A stretch of 64,000 bases of DNA, taken from Amaricoccus sp003258405. Its GTDB lineage: Bacteria > Pseudomonadota > Alphaproteobacteria > Rhodobacterales > Rhodobacteraceae. The stretch's first letter is position 1. Each line of letters begins with the position of its first letter. The DNA lies in contig NZ_CP171225.1 of NCBI RefSeq assembly GCF_043226085.1, positions 806,001 to 870,000 of the forward strand, read 5' to 3'. The notes below the pieces were generated by a model. That model was given only the letters and a program-made list of their open reading frames with translations, had not been told where the DNA came from and did no database searches. Positions 26,323-35,004 of this stretch are shown piece after piece. The translations under genes and the position numbers were made by a program.

Positions 26323-29300
26323 TCAAAGCCGATCTTCCCTCCTTTCCAGATATATCCCGCGAGCTGTTGTCAGACGACGGAGGCAGCACGTTCTCAATGC
26401 CACACGCCTATGCCGAACTTTGTGTCACCTCCAACTTCACCTTCCTCACCGGCGCGTCCCATCCCGAGGAGTTAATGTTGCGAGCCGCCGAACTGAACCT
26501 GGAAGCAATCGCGATTACTGACCGCAACTCGCTGGCAGGTGTGGTGCGAGCCTATTCAGCCCTGCACAACTTGTGTCAGAAGGCCGAGGAGGCGTTGAGC
26601 ATCCGCTCCACCCAGCAGATCGATCCCAGTTCGCGTCAGCAGGTGGGGCAGCCGCGCGATCTGCCACGCCCAAGGATGCTGAAACTCCCCAAGCTGATCG
26701 TAGGTGCCCGGCTGATGCTGCGCGATACCTCGGTGGAGTGGGTCGCCCTGCCTACCGACCGGACGGCCTATCACCGGCTGGCACGGCTCTTGACGCGGGG
26801 CAAGCGGCGCGCCAGCAAGGCCGAATGCCATCTGGGTCTCTCCGATCTGGAGGCCAGTTGTCAGGGCATGATCCTGATTGCACTGCCGATCTCCGGTATG
26901 GCCACCGCATGTAAGCCCCTGCAGCGGCTCGCTCGCTGCTATCCGGGTTCTGTCTTTCTGGGCGCCGCACCAAGATACGACGGTTCGGATCAGAGCTGGT
27001 TTTGCGACTGTGCGGCAATGGCGCTGCGCTGCTCGACACCAATGGTCGCTATTGGCGATGTGCTGATGCATCACGGCAAGCGTCGCCCGTTGGCCGATGT
27101 GCTGACCTGCCTGCGCGAAGGTATAACCATCGACCAGATCGGCACCCGTGCCCTGCCCAATGCCGAGCGACGGCTGAAAGGCGCTCCCGACATGGTGCGG
27201 CTTTACCGTCATCATCCGGCAGCGATCCGTCAAACGCTGGAAATTGCAGCGCGCTGCAATTTCGATTTGTCCGAACTGAGTTACGAATATCCTGACGAGA
27301 TCAGCGAAGGCGAAGCTCCACAAGCACGCCTCGAACGTCTTGCCCGCGAGGGGATAATTCGGCGTTACCCCGACGGCGCCCCGGACCGTGTCCATGCCTT
27401 GGCGGACAAGGAACTGCGCCTCGTCGGAGAACTGGATTATGCGGCCTATTTCCTGACCGTCCATGACATCGTCGCCGAAGCCCGCCGCCGCGGCATCCTG
27501 TGCCAGGGACGAGGCTCTGCAGCCAATTCGGTGCTGTGCTATCTGCTGGGGATCACGGATGTCAGTCCTGACATGATAGCGATGGTTTTCGAGCGCTTCA
27601 TCTCCCGCCATCGCGGGGAGCCACCCGATATCGATGTCGATTTTGAACATGAACGTCGTGAAGAAGTGATCCAGTGGATCTATGAAAAATACGGACGTCA
27701 CCGTGCCGGGCTCTGTGCCACGGTGATCCATTTCCGCACCCGCGCCGCGATCCGCGAGGTGGGCAAGGTGATGGGGCTTTCAACCGATGTGACGGCGGCA
27801 CTGTCGTGCCAGATCTGGGGACAGTCAAATGGCGGAGTCAATCCCGAGCATATCCGCGAGCTGGGCCTGAACCCTGATGATCGGCGACTTGCCCTGACGA
27901 TCCGCCTGATCGGCGAGTTGATTGGCTTCCCTCGCCACTTGTCACAGCATGTCGGCGGGTTTGTTATAACGAAGGGCCGCCTCGACGAACTCTGTCCGAT
28001 CGAAAATGCTGCGATGAAAGATCGCACGGTGATCGAATGGGACAAGGACGACATCGATACACTTGAGATCCTCAAGGTCGATATACTCAGCCTTGGAATG
28101 CTCACTTGCCTGCGCAAGGCATTCGATCTGCTCGACGCCCATAATGGAATTCGTCACAGGCTCGACACGGTGCCTCAGGAAGATCCAGCAACCTATGCGA
28201 TGCTGCAACGCGCCGATGCGGTGGGGGTATTTCAAGTCGAAAGCCGAGCGCAGATGAACTTCCTCCCCCGAATGAAGCCTCGGGAATTCTATGATCTCGT
28301 GATCGAGGTCGCGATCGTCCGCCCGGGCCCCATTCAAGGCGGCATGGTCAAGCCATATATCCGCCGCAGGCAGAAGCTGGAGGCCCCTGAACCCTTCGGT
28401 CCCGCACTGGAAGAAGTCACGCGCAAGACGCTGGGCGTGCCGCTGTTTCAGGAGCAAGCGATGCAGATCGCGGTCGTGGGCGCGGGCTATTCTGCCGAAG
28501 AAGCCGATCAACTGCGCCGCTCGCTCGCCTCCTTCCGCCGTATGGGCACGATCGCCGCACATCGGGAACGCTTCATCACGGGGATGCTGAAGAACGGCTA
28601 CACTCAGGACATCGCTGCAGCGTGTTTCTCGCAGATCGAGGGATTCGCCGATTACGGTTTTCCAGAAAGCCACGCGGCCGCCTTCGCGATGCTGACCTAT
28701 GTCTCATCCTGGCTCAAATGCCATCATCCGGCGATCTTTGCCTGCGCACTGCTCAATTCGCAGCCGATGGGGTTCTATGCCCCCGCGCAGATCGTGCGCG
28801 ATGTACGCGATCACGGGGTCGAGGTGCGCCCGATATGTGTCAACCAGTCAGAATGGGATCACAGGCTTGAGCCGCGCGCGGATGGGCAGCTGGCATTACG
28901 GCTCGGGCTGCGCCAGATCAAAGGCTTTCGCGCCGAGGATGCGGCTTGGATCGTCGCGGCGCGAGGTAATGGCTATCCCGATCCCGAAAGCCTCTGGTTG
29001 CGGGCAGGGATCGCACCCGCCACCTTGGAACGTCTGGCTGAAAGCGACTCCTTTGCCAGCATGGGGCTGAGCCGGCGTGATGCGCTCTGGCAGGTGCGGG
29101 CGATCCGCACGCCCGTACCGCTTCCGCTGTTTTCCGATCCGCTGGATGGAGAAGGTCTGCGCGAACCCCCCGTCCATCTGCCATTGATGCATCTAGGCCA
29201 GGAGGTCATCGAGGATTACGTCGCCACACGGCTTACGCTGCGGGCTCATCCGATGGAACTCCTGCGCCCATCGATCCCCGGCCTCACCCCGCACAATCAA

Positions 29301-29711
29301 CTGCCCACAGCCCCGCTGCAGCGCCTCACCGTCTGCGGACTTGTCATCACCCGTCAGAGACCCGGCACGTCTTCAGGTGTGATCTTCCTGACGCTGGAAG
29401 ACGAAACAGGCGTTTCCAATATTGTCATCTGGCCTCGCGTTTACCGCCGTTTCCGGCGCATCGTGATGGCTGGGCGATTGCTGCGTGTAACCGGGCGGCT
29501 GGAACGCGAGGGCATTGTCATTCACCTTATCTCTGATCAGATCGAGGATCTGTCTCACAAACTCGCTGAACTCGATCATCCTTCAGGCGACATGGCTGGC
29601 GTCACCCAGTCCCCGGCCGTTTCCCCCTCCCGCTTCTCGCATCCTCCAGCCGGCACCCGCCATCCGCGCGAGCAAGCCAAGCAACTGTTCCCGAGTCGCG
29701 ACTTCCATTAG
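26319..29711 (+). CDS. dnaE2: Error-prone DNA polymerase DnaE2 (ImuC)
   Basis: The 1130-residue C-family polymerase has an N-terminal PHP domain (YAELCVTSNFTFLTGASHPE, AIAITDRNSLAG), the catalytic PDIDVDFEHERREEVIQWIY near residue 430, the GFADYGFPESHAAAFAMLTY region and a C-terminal OB fold. It carries out translesion synthesis after DNA damage together with ImuA and ImuB. GTG 26319 overlaps the imuB TGA and has AGGGGGAA eight bases upstream. Length fits DnaE2 rather than replicative DnaE1. Confidence 0.94.
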   Translation: MIKADLPSFPDISRELLSDDGGSTFSMPHAYAELCVTSNFTFLTGASHPEELMLRAAELNLEAIAITDRNSLAGVVRAYSALHNLCQKAEEALSIRSTQQIDPSSRQQVGQPRDLPRPRMLKLPKLIVGARLMLRDTSVEWVALPTDRTAYHRLARLLTRGKRRASKAECHLGLSDLEASCQGMILIALPISGMATACKPLQRLARCYPGSVFLGAAPRYDGSDQSWFCDCAAMALRCSTPMVAIGDVLMHHGKRRPLADVLTCLREGITIDQIGTRALPNAERRLKGAPDMVRLYRHHPAAIRQTLEIAARCNFDLSELSYEYPDEISEGEAPQARLERLAREGIIRRYPDGAPDRVHALADKELRLVGELDYAAYFLTVHDIVAEARRRGILCQGRGSAANSVLCYLLGITDVSPDMIAMVFERFISRHRGEPPDIDVDFEHERREEVIQWIYEKYGRHRAGLCATVIHFRTRAAIREVGKVMGLSTDVTAALSCQIWGQSNGGVNPEHIRELGLNPDDRRLALTIRLIGELIGFPRHLSQHVGGFVITKGRLDELCPIENAAMKDRTVIEWDKDDIDTLEILKVDILSLGMLTCLRKAFDLLDAHNGIRHRLDTVPQEDPATYAMLQRADAVGVFQVESRAQMNFLPRMKPREFYDLVIEVAIVRPGPIQGGMVKPYIRRRQKLEAPEPFGPALEEVTRKTLGVPLFQEQAMQIAVVGAGYSAEEADQLRRSLASFRRMGTIAAHRERFITGMLKNGYTQDIAAACFSQIEGFADYGFPESHAAAFAMLTYVSSWLKCHHPAIFACALLNSQPMGFYAPAQIVRDVRDHGVEVRPICVNQSEWDHRLEPRADGQLALRLGLRQIKGFRAEDAAWIVAARGNGYPDPESLWLRAGIAPATLERLAESDSFASMGLSRRDALWQVRAIRTPVPLPLFSDPLDGEGLREPPVHLPLMHLGQEVIEDYVATRLTLRAHPMELLRPSIPGLTPHNQLPTAPLQRLTVCGLVITRQRPGTSSGVIFLTLEDETGVSNIVIWPRVYRRFRRIVMAGRLLRVTGRLEREGIVIHLISDQIEDLSHKLAELDHPSGDMAGVTQSPAVSPSRFSHPPAGTRHPREQAKQLFPSRDFH

Positions 29712-30007
29712 GGACCGCCGACAATAACAGGAGACACGCGATGAGAGAGCTTCAAGCTTCCACCCTCCAGTGACCGTCTTCGGAGCGTCATCAACGCCCA
29801 CACCAACGTCGCAATCGAAATCTGTAATCGCCATATTCCGGCTTTGATGACCACGGCAGCCACCACAGCGCCGCGATCAAATTTCCTGAAGTAAATTTCT
29901 TCAATTCTGAAATCGCATCGCACAACAAGATACAGATGCCATCGAAGAAATATTTCTCAGACAAAGATTCTTCTTTGATTTTATCGAAATCAAATTCGAT
30001 ATCAATT
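29712..30007. other. AT-rich spacer between dnaE2 and tRNA-Ser
   Basis: About 300 bases with no recognisable gene. Two small inverted repeats lie downstream of the tRNA on its strand: CAAAGA-TTCT-TCTTTG at 29962-29977 and TATCGAA / TTCGATA at 29982-30001. The second begins just after the tRNA 3' end and may help termination or processing. Confidence 0.4.
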
Positions 30008-30097
30008 TGGCGGAAGCGGTGGGATTCGAACCCACGAACGAGTTACCCCGTTGCTGGTTTTCAAGACCAGTGCCTTCAACCACTCGGCCACGCTTCC
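30008..30097 (-). tRNA. tRNA-Ser(UGA)
   Basis: On the minus strand the gene opens GGAAGCGTGGCCGAG and ends with the pairing CGCTTCC, discriminator G and encoded CCA. The anticodon arm reads CTGGT-CTTGAAA-ACCAG, giving anticodon TGA. A long variable arm and a GGGTTCGAATCCCACC-type T arm complete a class II serine tRNA of 90 bases. Confidence 0.96.
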
Positions 30098-30250
30098 TGA
30101 AGGACTTCATCCGGGCCGAAATGCCCGGATCCATCGCTGCCGTAAACCACGAACGCTTCGCCGGTTCAATTTGAAATAATCATCGCCGCCCGACGAACAC
30201 AAGGAGAACACTGGCTTCCCTTTTCAAAACGGGCCGCGTAATCTCCCGCC

Positions 30251-32617
30251 ATGAGCACTTGGTCAGAAGACGAAACGGAAGCCTTCGAGGCCGCAGCACG
30301 GCCGTTGTCGGAACGCGCGATGGCTGCGCGACCCGCACCCTATATCGACGGCCTAAATCCCGATCAGCGCGCCGCCGTAGAGACACTCGACGGACCCGTT
30401 CTCGTGCTTGCCGGCGCAGGTACCGGCAAGACTCGTGCCCTGACGACGCGCATTGCACATCTGCTCAATACAGGCCGGGCAAGGCCCAACGAGATCCTCG
30501 CGGTCACGTTCACCAACAAGGCTGCCCGCGAAATGAAGACCCGAGTGGGCAGCCTCGTCGGCGGAGTAATCGAGGGAATGCCCTGGCTTGGAACGTTCCA
30601 TGCTCTTTCGGTCAAGCTCCTGCGCCGCCACGCAGAACTCGCTGGTCTCAAATCGAACTTCACCATTCTGGACACCGACGATCAGCTTCGGCTGCTCAAG
30701 CAACTCATCGAAGCTGAAAACATCGATGCGAAGCGCTGGCCTCCGCGAATGCTCGCGGGCTTGATCGACGGCTGGAAGAACCGTGCCCTTTCACCAGAGA
30801 AACTTCCCGCATCCGAGGCCGCCGCATTCAACCGCCGCGGAGGCGAACTCTATGCGCAATACCAGGAGCGCCTGAAGACGCTCAACGCCTGTGATTTCGG
30901 CGATCTGCTTTTGCATGTGGTCATGATCTTTCAGGCGCATCCGGACATTCTGGAAAGATACCAGCGCTGGTTCCGCTACATCCTCGTAGACGAGTACCAG
31001 GATACCAACGTCGCGCAGTATCTCTGGCTCCGCCTGCTGGCGGGCGGGCACAAGAACATTTGCTGCGTCGGCGATGACGACCAATCGATTTACGGCTGGC
31101 GGGGAGCGGAAGTCGGCAACATCCTGAGATTCGAGAAGGACTTTCCGGGCGCGAAGGTGATCCGGCTGGAGCAGAATTACCGCTCGACGCCCCACATCCT
31201 CGCCGCTGCCTCCGGCGTGATCGCAACGAACGAAGGCCGTCTCGGCAAGACGCTCTGGACAGAGCTTGACCAAGGGGAGCGCGTGCGCCTCATCGGCCAC
31301 TGGGACGGCGAGGAGGAAGCGCGCTGGATCGGCGAAGAGATCGAGGCTTTCGGGAATGGCACCCGAGGTCTTGACCCGATCTCCCGCGATGGCATCGCAA
31401 TTCTGGTACGAGCATCCTATCAGATGCGTGCCTTCGAAGACCGGTTTCTTACAATCGGTCTGCCCTACCGTGTAATCGGCGGGCCGCGCTTTTACGAGCG
31501 GGCCGAGATTCGTGATGCCATGGCCTATTTCCGCGTGGCCGTAAGCCCTGATGACGGCCTTGCCTTTGAGCGAATCGTCAACAAGCCCAAGCGCGGACTA
31601 GGAGACAAGGCCGTGCTGGAGATCAATCGCGTCGCGCGGGAGAATGGACTCTCCTTGCTCGAGGGCGCGCGGCGACTTGTCGTGGAGGGCGGCCTGGCTG
31701 CCCGCGGCCGCAAGGCACTCAGTGAGCTTGTGGCCGGTTTTGACCGCTGGCATGCCCTCGTGCGTGCCGGAGAGACCGATCATGTGGAGATCGCCGAGCA
31801 GATCCTCGACGAAAGCGGCTACACTGACATGTGGCGCGCAGAGCGCTCGCCAGATGCCGCGGGTCGGCTTGAGAACCTCAAGGAGCTCGTAAAGGCACTG
31901 GGAGAGTTCGAGAATCTCCAGGGGTTTCTGGAGCATGTCTCTCTCGTCATGGAGAACGAGCAGGATGACGGCACCGCGAAGGTCTCGATCATGACACTCC
32001 ATGCCGCGAAGGGACTGGAATTCCCATGTGTTTTCCTTCCGGGGTGGGAGGACGGACTTTTCCCCTCACAACGCGCAATGGACGAGAATGGCCTCAAGGG
32101 TCTCGAGGAAGAGCGTCGTCTTGCCTATGTCGGCATCACCCGGGCCGAGCGGATCTGCACGATCTCCTTTGCGGCAAACCGCCGCGTCTATAACCAATGG
32201 CAATCGCAGTTGCCGTCCCGCTTCATCGACGAACTGCCAGCAGCCCATGTGGAGGTTCTGACTCCACCCGGCCTTTATGGCGGCGGCCCTGCGGGCGGGC
32301 GAAGAATTGATGAAGGCCATGGTGGCCTCGCCGAGAAGGCTGCAGAAGCCGACGTTTACAACTCCCCCGGCTGGAAGCGGATGCAAGCCCGCGCCGGCAA
32401 CCGCCCGGTTTCCCAGCCGCGCGAGACACGAAGCATGGTGATCGACGCCGAGGCCGTGGCGGCCTTCGACCCCGGGACGCGGGTCTTCCACCAGAAATTC
32501 GGCTATGGCACGGTCGCGGCCGTCGAAGGCGACAAACTCACCATCGATTTCGAGAAGGCGGGGCGCAAGAACGTCGTCTCGCGCTTCGTGACGGAAGCAG
32601 ATTCGATCCCGTTCTGA
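30251..32617 (+). CDS. uvrD: ATP-dependent DNA helicase UvrD/PcrA
   Basis: This 788-residue superfamily 1 helicase shows motif I LVLAGAGTGKTRALTTRI near residue 55, motif II LVDEYQDTN, motif III VGDDDQSIYGWRGA, motif V TLHAAKGLEFPCVFLPG and motif VI RLAYVGITRAE. It also has the C-terminal Tudor-like tail KFGYGTVAAVEGDKLTI. It unwinds DNA in nucleotide excision and mismatch repair. The gene starts at ATG 30251 and is divergent from the tRNA. An OsmC-family gene follows 17 bases later. Confidence 0.96.
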   Translation: MSTWSEDETEAFEAAARPLSERAMAARPAPYIDGLNPDQRAAVETLDGPVLVLAGAGTGKTRALTTRIAHLLNTGRARPNEILAVTFTNKAAREMKTRVGSLVGGVIEGMPWLGTFHALSVKLLRRHAELAGLKSNFTILDTDDQLRLLKQLIEAENIDAKRWPPRMLAGLIDGWKNRALSPEKLPASEAAAFNRRGGELYAQYQERLKTLNACDFGDLLLHVVMIFQAHPDILERYQRWFRYILVDEYQDTNVAQYLWLRLLAGGHKNICCVGDDDQSIYGWRGAEVGNILRFEKDFPGAKVIRLEQNYRSTPHILAAASGVIATNEGRLGKTLWTELDQGERVRLIGHWDGEEEARWIGEEIEAFGNGTRGLDPISRDGIAILVRASYQMRAFEDRFLTIGLPYRVIGGPRFYERAEIRDAMAYFRVAVSPDDGLAFERIVNKPKRGLGDKAVLEINRVARENGLSLLEGARRLVVEGGLAARGRKALSELVAGFDRWHALVRAGETDHVEIAEQILDESGYTDMWRAERSPDAAGRLENLKELVKALGEFENLQGFLEHVSLVMENEQDDGTAKVSIMTLHAAKGLEFPCVFLPGWEDGLFPSQRAMDENGLKGLEEERRLAYVGITRAERICTISFAANRRVYNQWQSQLPSRFIDELPAAHVEVLTPPGLYGGGPAGGRRIDEGHGGLAEKAAEADVYNSPGWKRMQARAGNRPVSQPRETRSMVIDAEAVAAFDPGTRVFHQKFGYGTVAAVEGDKLTIDFEKAGRKNVVSRFVTEADSIPF

Positions 32618-32634
32618 CAAAGGCTTTTCTCGTG

Positions 32635-33108
32635 ATGCCCCGGTACCATGAGTTCACCTCTCACGTTGTCTGGACCGGAAATCGCGGCAACGGCACCAGC
32701 GGCTACCGCGCCTATGACCGCAAATGGTCGATTGAGGTGCCGGGTCGCCCGGTAATCCATTGTTCGAACGATCCCATGCTTGGCGGTGACCCTGCCCTTC
32801 CAAATCCTGAGGATCTTCTTCTTTCTGCCCTCTCAGCCTGCCACATGCTCTGGTATCTGCATCTCGCCAGCGATGCCGGCATCATCGTCATGGCCTACGA
32901 GGACAGCCCACTGGCTCATGGCGAAACGGCAGCCAACGGCGCCGGCCGTTTCGTGTCGGCGGTGCTTCGCCCGCACATACATGTCCGCCACGGAAGCGAT
33001 CTCGATCGGGCAAACGCGATCCACGGTGAGATTCACCACGTCTGTTTCATCGCCCGCTCGGTAAATTTCCCCGTGACGATCGAGGCCCGTTTTTCTGAAG
33101 TTTTCTGA
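32635..33108 (+). CDS. OsmC family protein
   Basis: The 157-residue protein has the OsmC/Ohr fold with the first redox cysteine in LSALSACHMLWYLH and the second in HHVCFIARSVNFP. Members reduce organic hydroperoxides with thiols. The start could also be the GTG directly before ATG 32635. It follows uvrD by 17 bases and may be cotranscribed. Which OsmC subgroup it belongs to, and its substrate, cannot be given from sequence reading. Confidence 0.88.
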   Translation: MPRYHEFTSHVVWTGNRGNGTSGYRAYDRKWSIEVPGRPVIHCSNDPMLGGDPALPNPEDLLLSALSACHMLWYLHLASDAGIIVMAYEDSPLAHGETAANGAGRFVSAVLRPHIHVRHGSDLDRANAIHGEIHHVCFIARSVNFPVTIEARFSEVF

Positions 33109-33196
33109 GAGCCGCTCCGCAACGAAGAGAGCCGGACGCGAACGCCCGGCCCCATCGAGACAGTTCGAATTGATGCAGCCGCAGCCGCGTCAAGAC

Positions 33197-33406
33197 TTAC
33201 GCGCCGTAAACGCTTTCCCAGGCAATGGCCTTGAGGCCGAAGCGGGACAGACCGAGATCGTTCAGATCACGGGTGTCGAGAGCACGAAGCTCATTCAGAG
33301 TGCGCCGGTACAGCCGGTAGTCGGCAACGCGCTTTTTCAAGCGCGCAACAAAGCCGGTTTCGTTGGCGAAGCTGTAGTCACGGTTGTAAAGAACTGCGTC
33401 GGTCAT
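33197..33406 (-). CDS. DUF1127 small protein
   Basis: This 69-residue protein ends with the DUF1127 motif: RRTLNELRALDTRDLNDLGLSRFGLKAIAWESVYG, an arginine-rich helix-loop. A good AAGGAAG site lies before ATG 33406. DUF1127 proteins in alphaproteobacteria have been linked to RNA interaction and to phosphate or carbon metabolism; the role here is unknown. It stands alone on the minus strand between OsmC and the Mrp gene. Confidence 0.85.
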   Translation of the reverse strand: MTDAVLYNRDYSFANETGFVARLKKRVADYRLYRRTLNELRALDTRDLNDLGLSRFGLKAIAWESVYGA

Positions 33407-33881
33407 CGTTCACTTCCTTGTCTCGACCGCCCGGGCGGATCCCCGTAGCGGATATATCTGTTCATGCCCTCGCAATTGCGCGATGGCCGTTCCTGTGCGA
33501 CATGGCCCTCATGGCCATCCGCAAATTCCTCCGGTTTGTCTGACCAGCTGGGGCTTGGCATCTATCTGCCCGCCAACTCGGGATATGCGGCCTCTGCCGT
33601 TTCTCCCGAAGACGTTGCGCCGCCGGACTTGTTCGGTCCACGCCGGGTCATGCCCGTCCGTTTCCCTCTATGTTGCATTGCAATATACGTGGTCTCGCGC
33701 TCTGGACAACCGGACGAATGCTCAAGTCTGCCATGCGTCCTGCGCAAGCCGATTTACCGTTTGCAAAGATCTCGCCGACGGCGGTTGCCCGCAAAACACG
33801 CTTCCCAGAGCCCGCTTTGGCGCTTGCAACGAACGCCCCGGAGAGCGAAACCTGCGCCTCGAATGCAGGAAAGGAGAGTCC
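33407..33881. other. Long leader region upstream of the Mrp-type gene
   Basis: There are 475 bases between the DUF1127 gene and the Mrp gene. Open frames extend through part of it, including one that is in frame with the Mrp gene, but their translations show no conserved motif. I see no clear structured RNA or terminator. The divergent promoters for the two genes should lie here. Confidence 0.4.
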
Positions 33882-34958
33882 ATGGCCATCGATCGCGAAA
33901 CGGTACTTGCCGCGCTGCGCAAGCTGGAGGTTCCAGGACGCGGCGAGAACATTGTTGACGCCGACATGATCCGGGCGCTCTCCGTCGAGGGTGGGACCGT
34001 GCGTTTCGTGATTGAAGTTGATCCGTCAGAGGGACCAAAACTCGAGCCGCTTCGCGCCAGTGCCGAAAGCCTTGTCGCGGCATTGCCGGGTGTCGAACGA
34101 GCCTCTGCAGTGCTGACCGCACATGGACCCGCGCCACAGAAGGAGCCCCCTTCCCTCAAGGTCGGGCGTCATCCAACCCCTCAGACCGGACCTTCCGCCG
34201 TGCCCGGCCTCAAGCACGTGATCCTCGTCGGTTCCGGCAAGGGCGGCGTCGGGAAATCCACAGTGGCCGCCAATCTTGCAGTGGCCCTTTCCCAAGCGGG
34301 GAAGAAGGTGGGGCTGCTTGATGCCGACATCTATGGTCCGAGCCAGCCGCGCATGATGGGAGTCTCCGGCCGCCCCGCGTCGCCCGATGGACAAAAGATC
34401 ATGCCGCTGACCGGTCATGGCGTCACGATGATGTCCATTGGTCTCCTCGTTGGAGAAGGTGAGGCAGTGATCTGGCGCGGCCCCATGTTGATGGGCGCGC
34501 TCCAGCAGCTCATGGGTCAGGTCCAGTGGGGAGAGCTCGATGTTCTGCTCGTCGATCTTCCACCCGGCACGGGGGATGTTCAGCTCACCCTCTCACAAAA
34601 GTACGCGCTTACCGGCGCGATCGTGGTCTCGACGCCACAAGATGTCGCCCTGCTCGATGCCCGCAAGGCCATCGACATGTTCGAGAAGACAAAGACGCCA
34701 ATTCTGGGTCTCGTCGAAAACATGTCGACCTACATTTGCCCCAACTGCGGCCATGAGGCGCATCTCTTCGGACACGGCGGGACGCGAGCGGATGCCGAGA
34801 GGAAGGGATTGCCCTTCCTCGGCGAGGTGCCCCTGGATCTCCGAATCCGGGTCAGCGGCGATGAAGGCGTGCCGGTTGTCGTATCGCACCCCGAGAGCCC
34901 GGAAGCAGGCGCCTTCCGCTCCATGGCTCGCCGTCTCATCGACGCCGGTTACGTCTAG
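33882..34958 (+). CDS. Mrp/ApbC/NBP35-type iron-sulfur carrier ATPase
   Basis: The 358-residue protein has an N-terminal MIP18/DUF59 domain (residues 1-80) and a P-loop ATPase domain with the deviant Walker A VGSGKGGVGKSTVAANLA near residue 112, DADIYGPSQPRMMG and a CPNCG cysteine pair near residue 285. It carries and transfers Fe-S clusters in the cytoplasm. AAGGAGAG shortly before ATG 33882 fixes the start. It is convergent with the chemoreceptor gene, 46 bases apart. Confidence 0.93.
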   Translation: MAIDRETVLAALRKLEVPGRGENIVDADMIRALSVEGGTVRFVIEVDPSEGPKLEPLRASAESLVAALPGVERASAVLTAHGPAPQKEPPSLKVGRHPTPQTGPSAVPGLKHVILVGSGKGGVGKSTVAANLAVALSQAGKKVGLLDADIYGPSQPRMMGVSGRPASPDGQKIMPLTGHGVTMMSIGLLVGEGEAVIWRGPMLMGALQQLMGQVQWGELDVLLVDLPPGTGDVQLTLSQKYALTGAIVVSTPQDVALLDARKAIDMFEKTKTPILGLVENMSTYICPNCGHEAHLFGHGGTRADAERKGLPFLGEVPLDLRIRVSGDEGVPVVVSHPESPEAGAFRSMARRLIDAGYV

Positions 34959-35004
34959 GGCGCAGGTCTGGCGCCAGGTCGCGGAACAGGGGCCCGGCGG
35001 GTAT

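Noticed and set aside
30008..30097. Use of tRNA-Ser as an integration site
   Set aside because: No integrase gene and no duplicate of the tRNA 3' end were seen nearby.
33483..33881. N-terminal extension of the Mrp-type protein from an upstream in-frame start
   Set aside because: The extra 133 residues have no conserved motif, and AAGGAGAG directly precedes ATG 33882.
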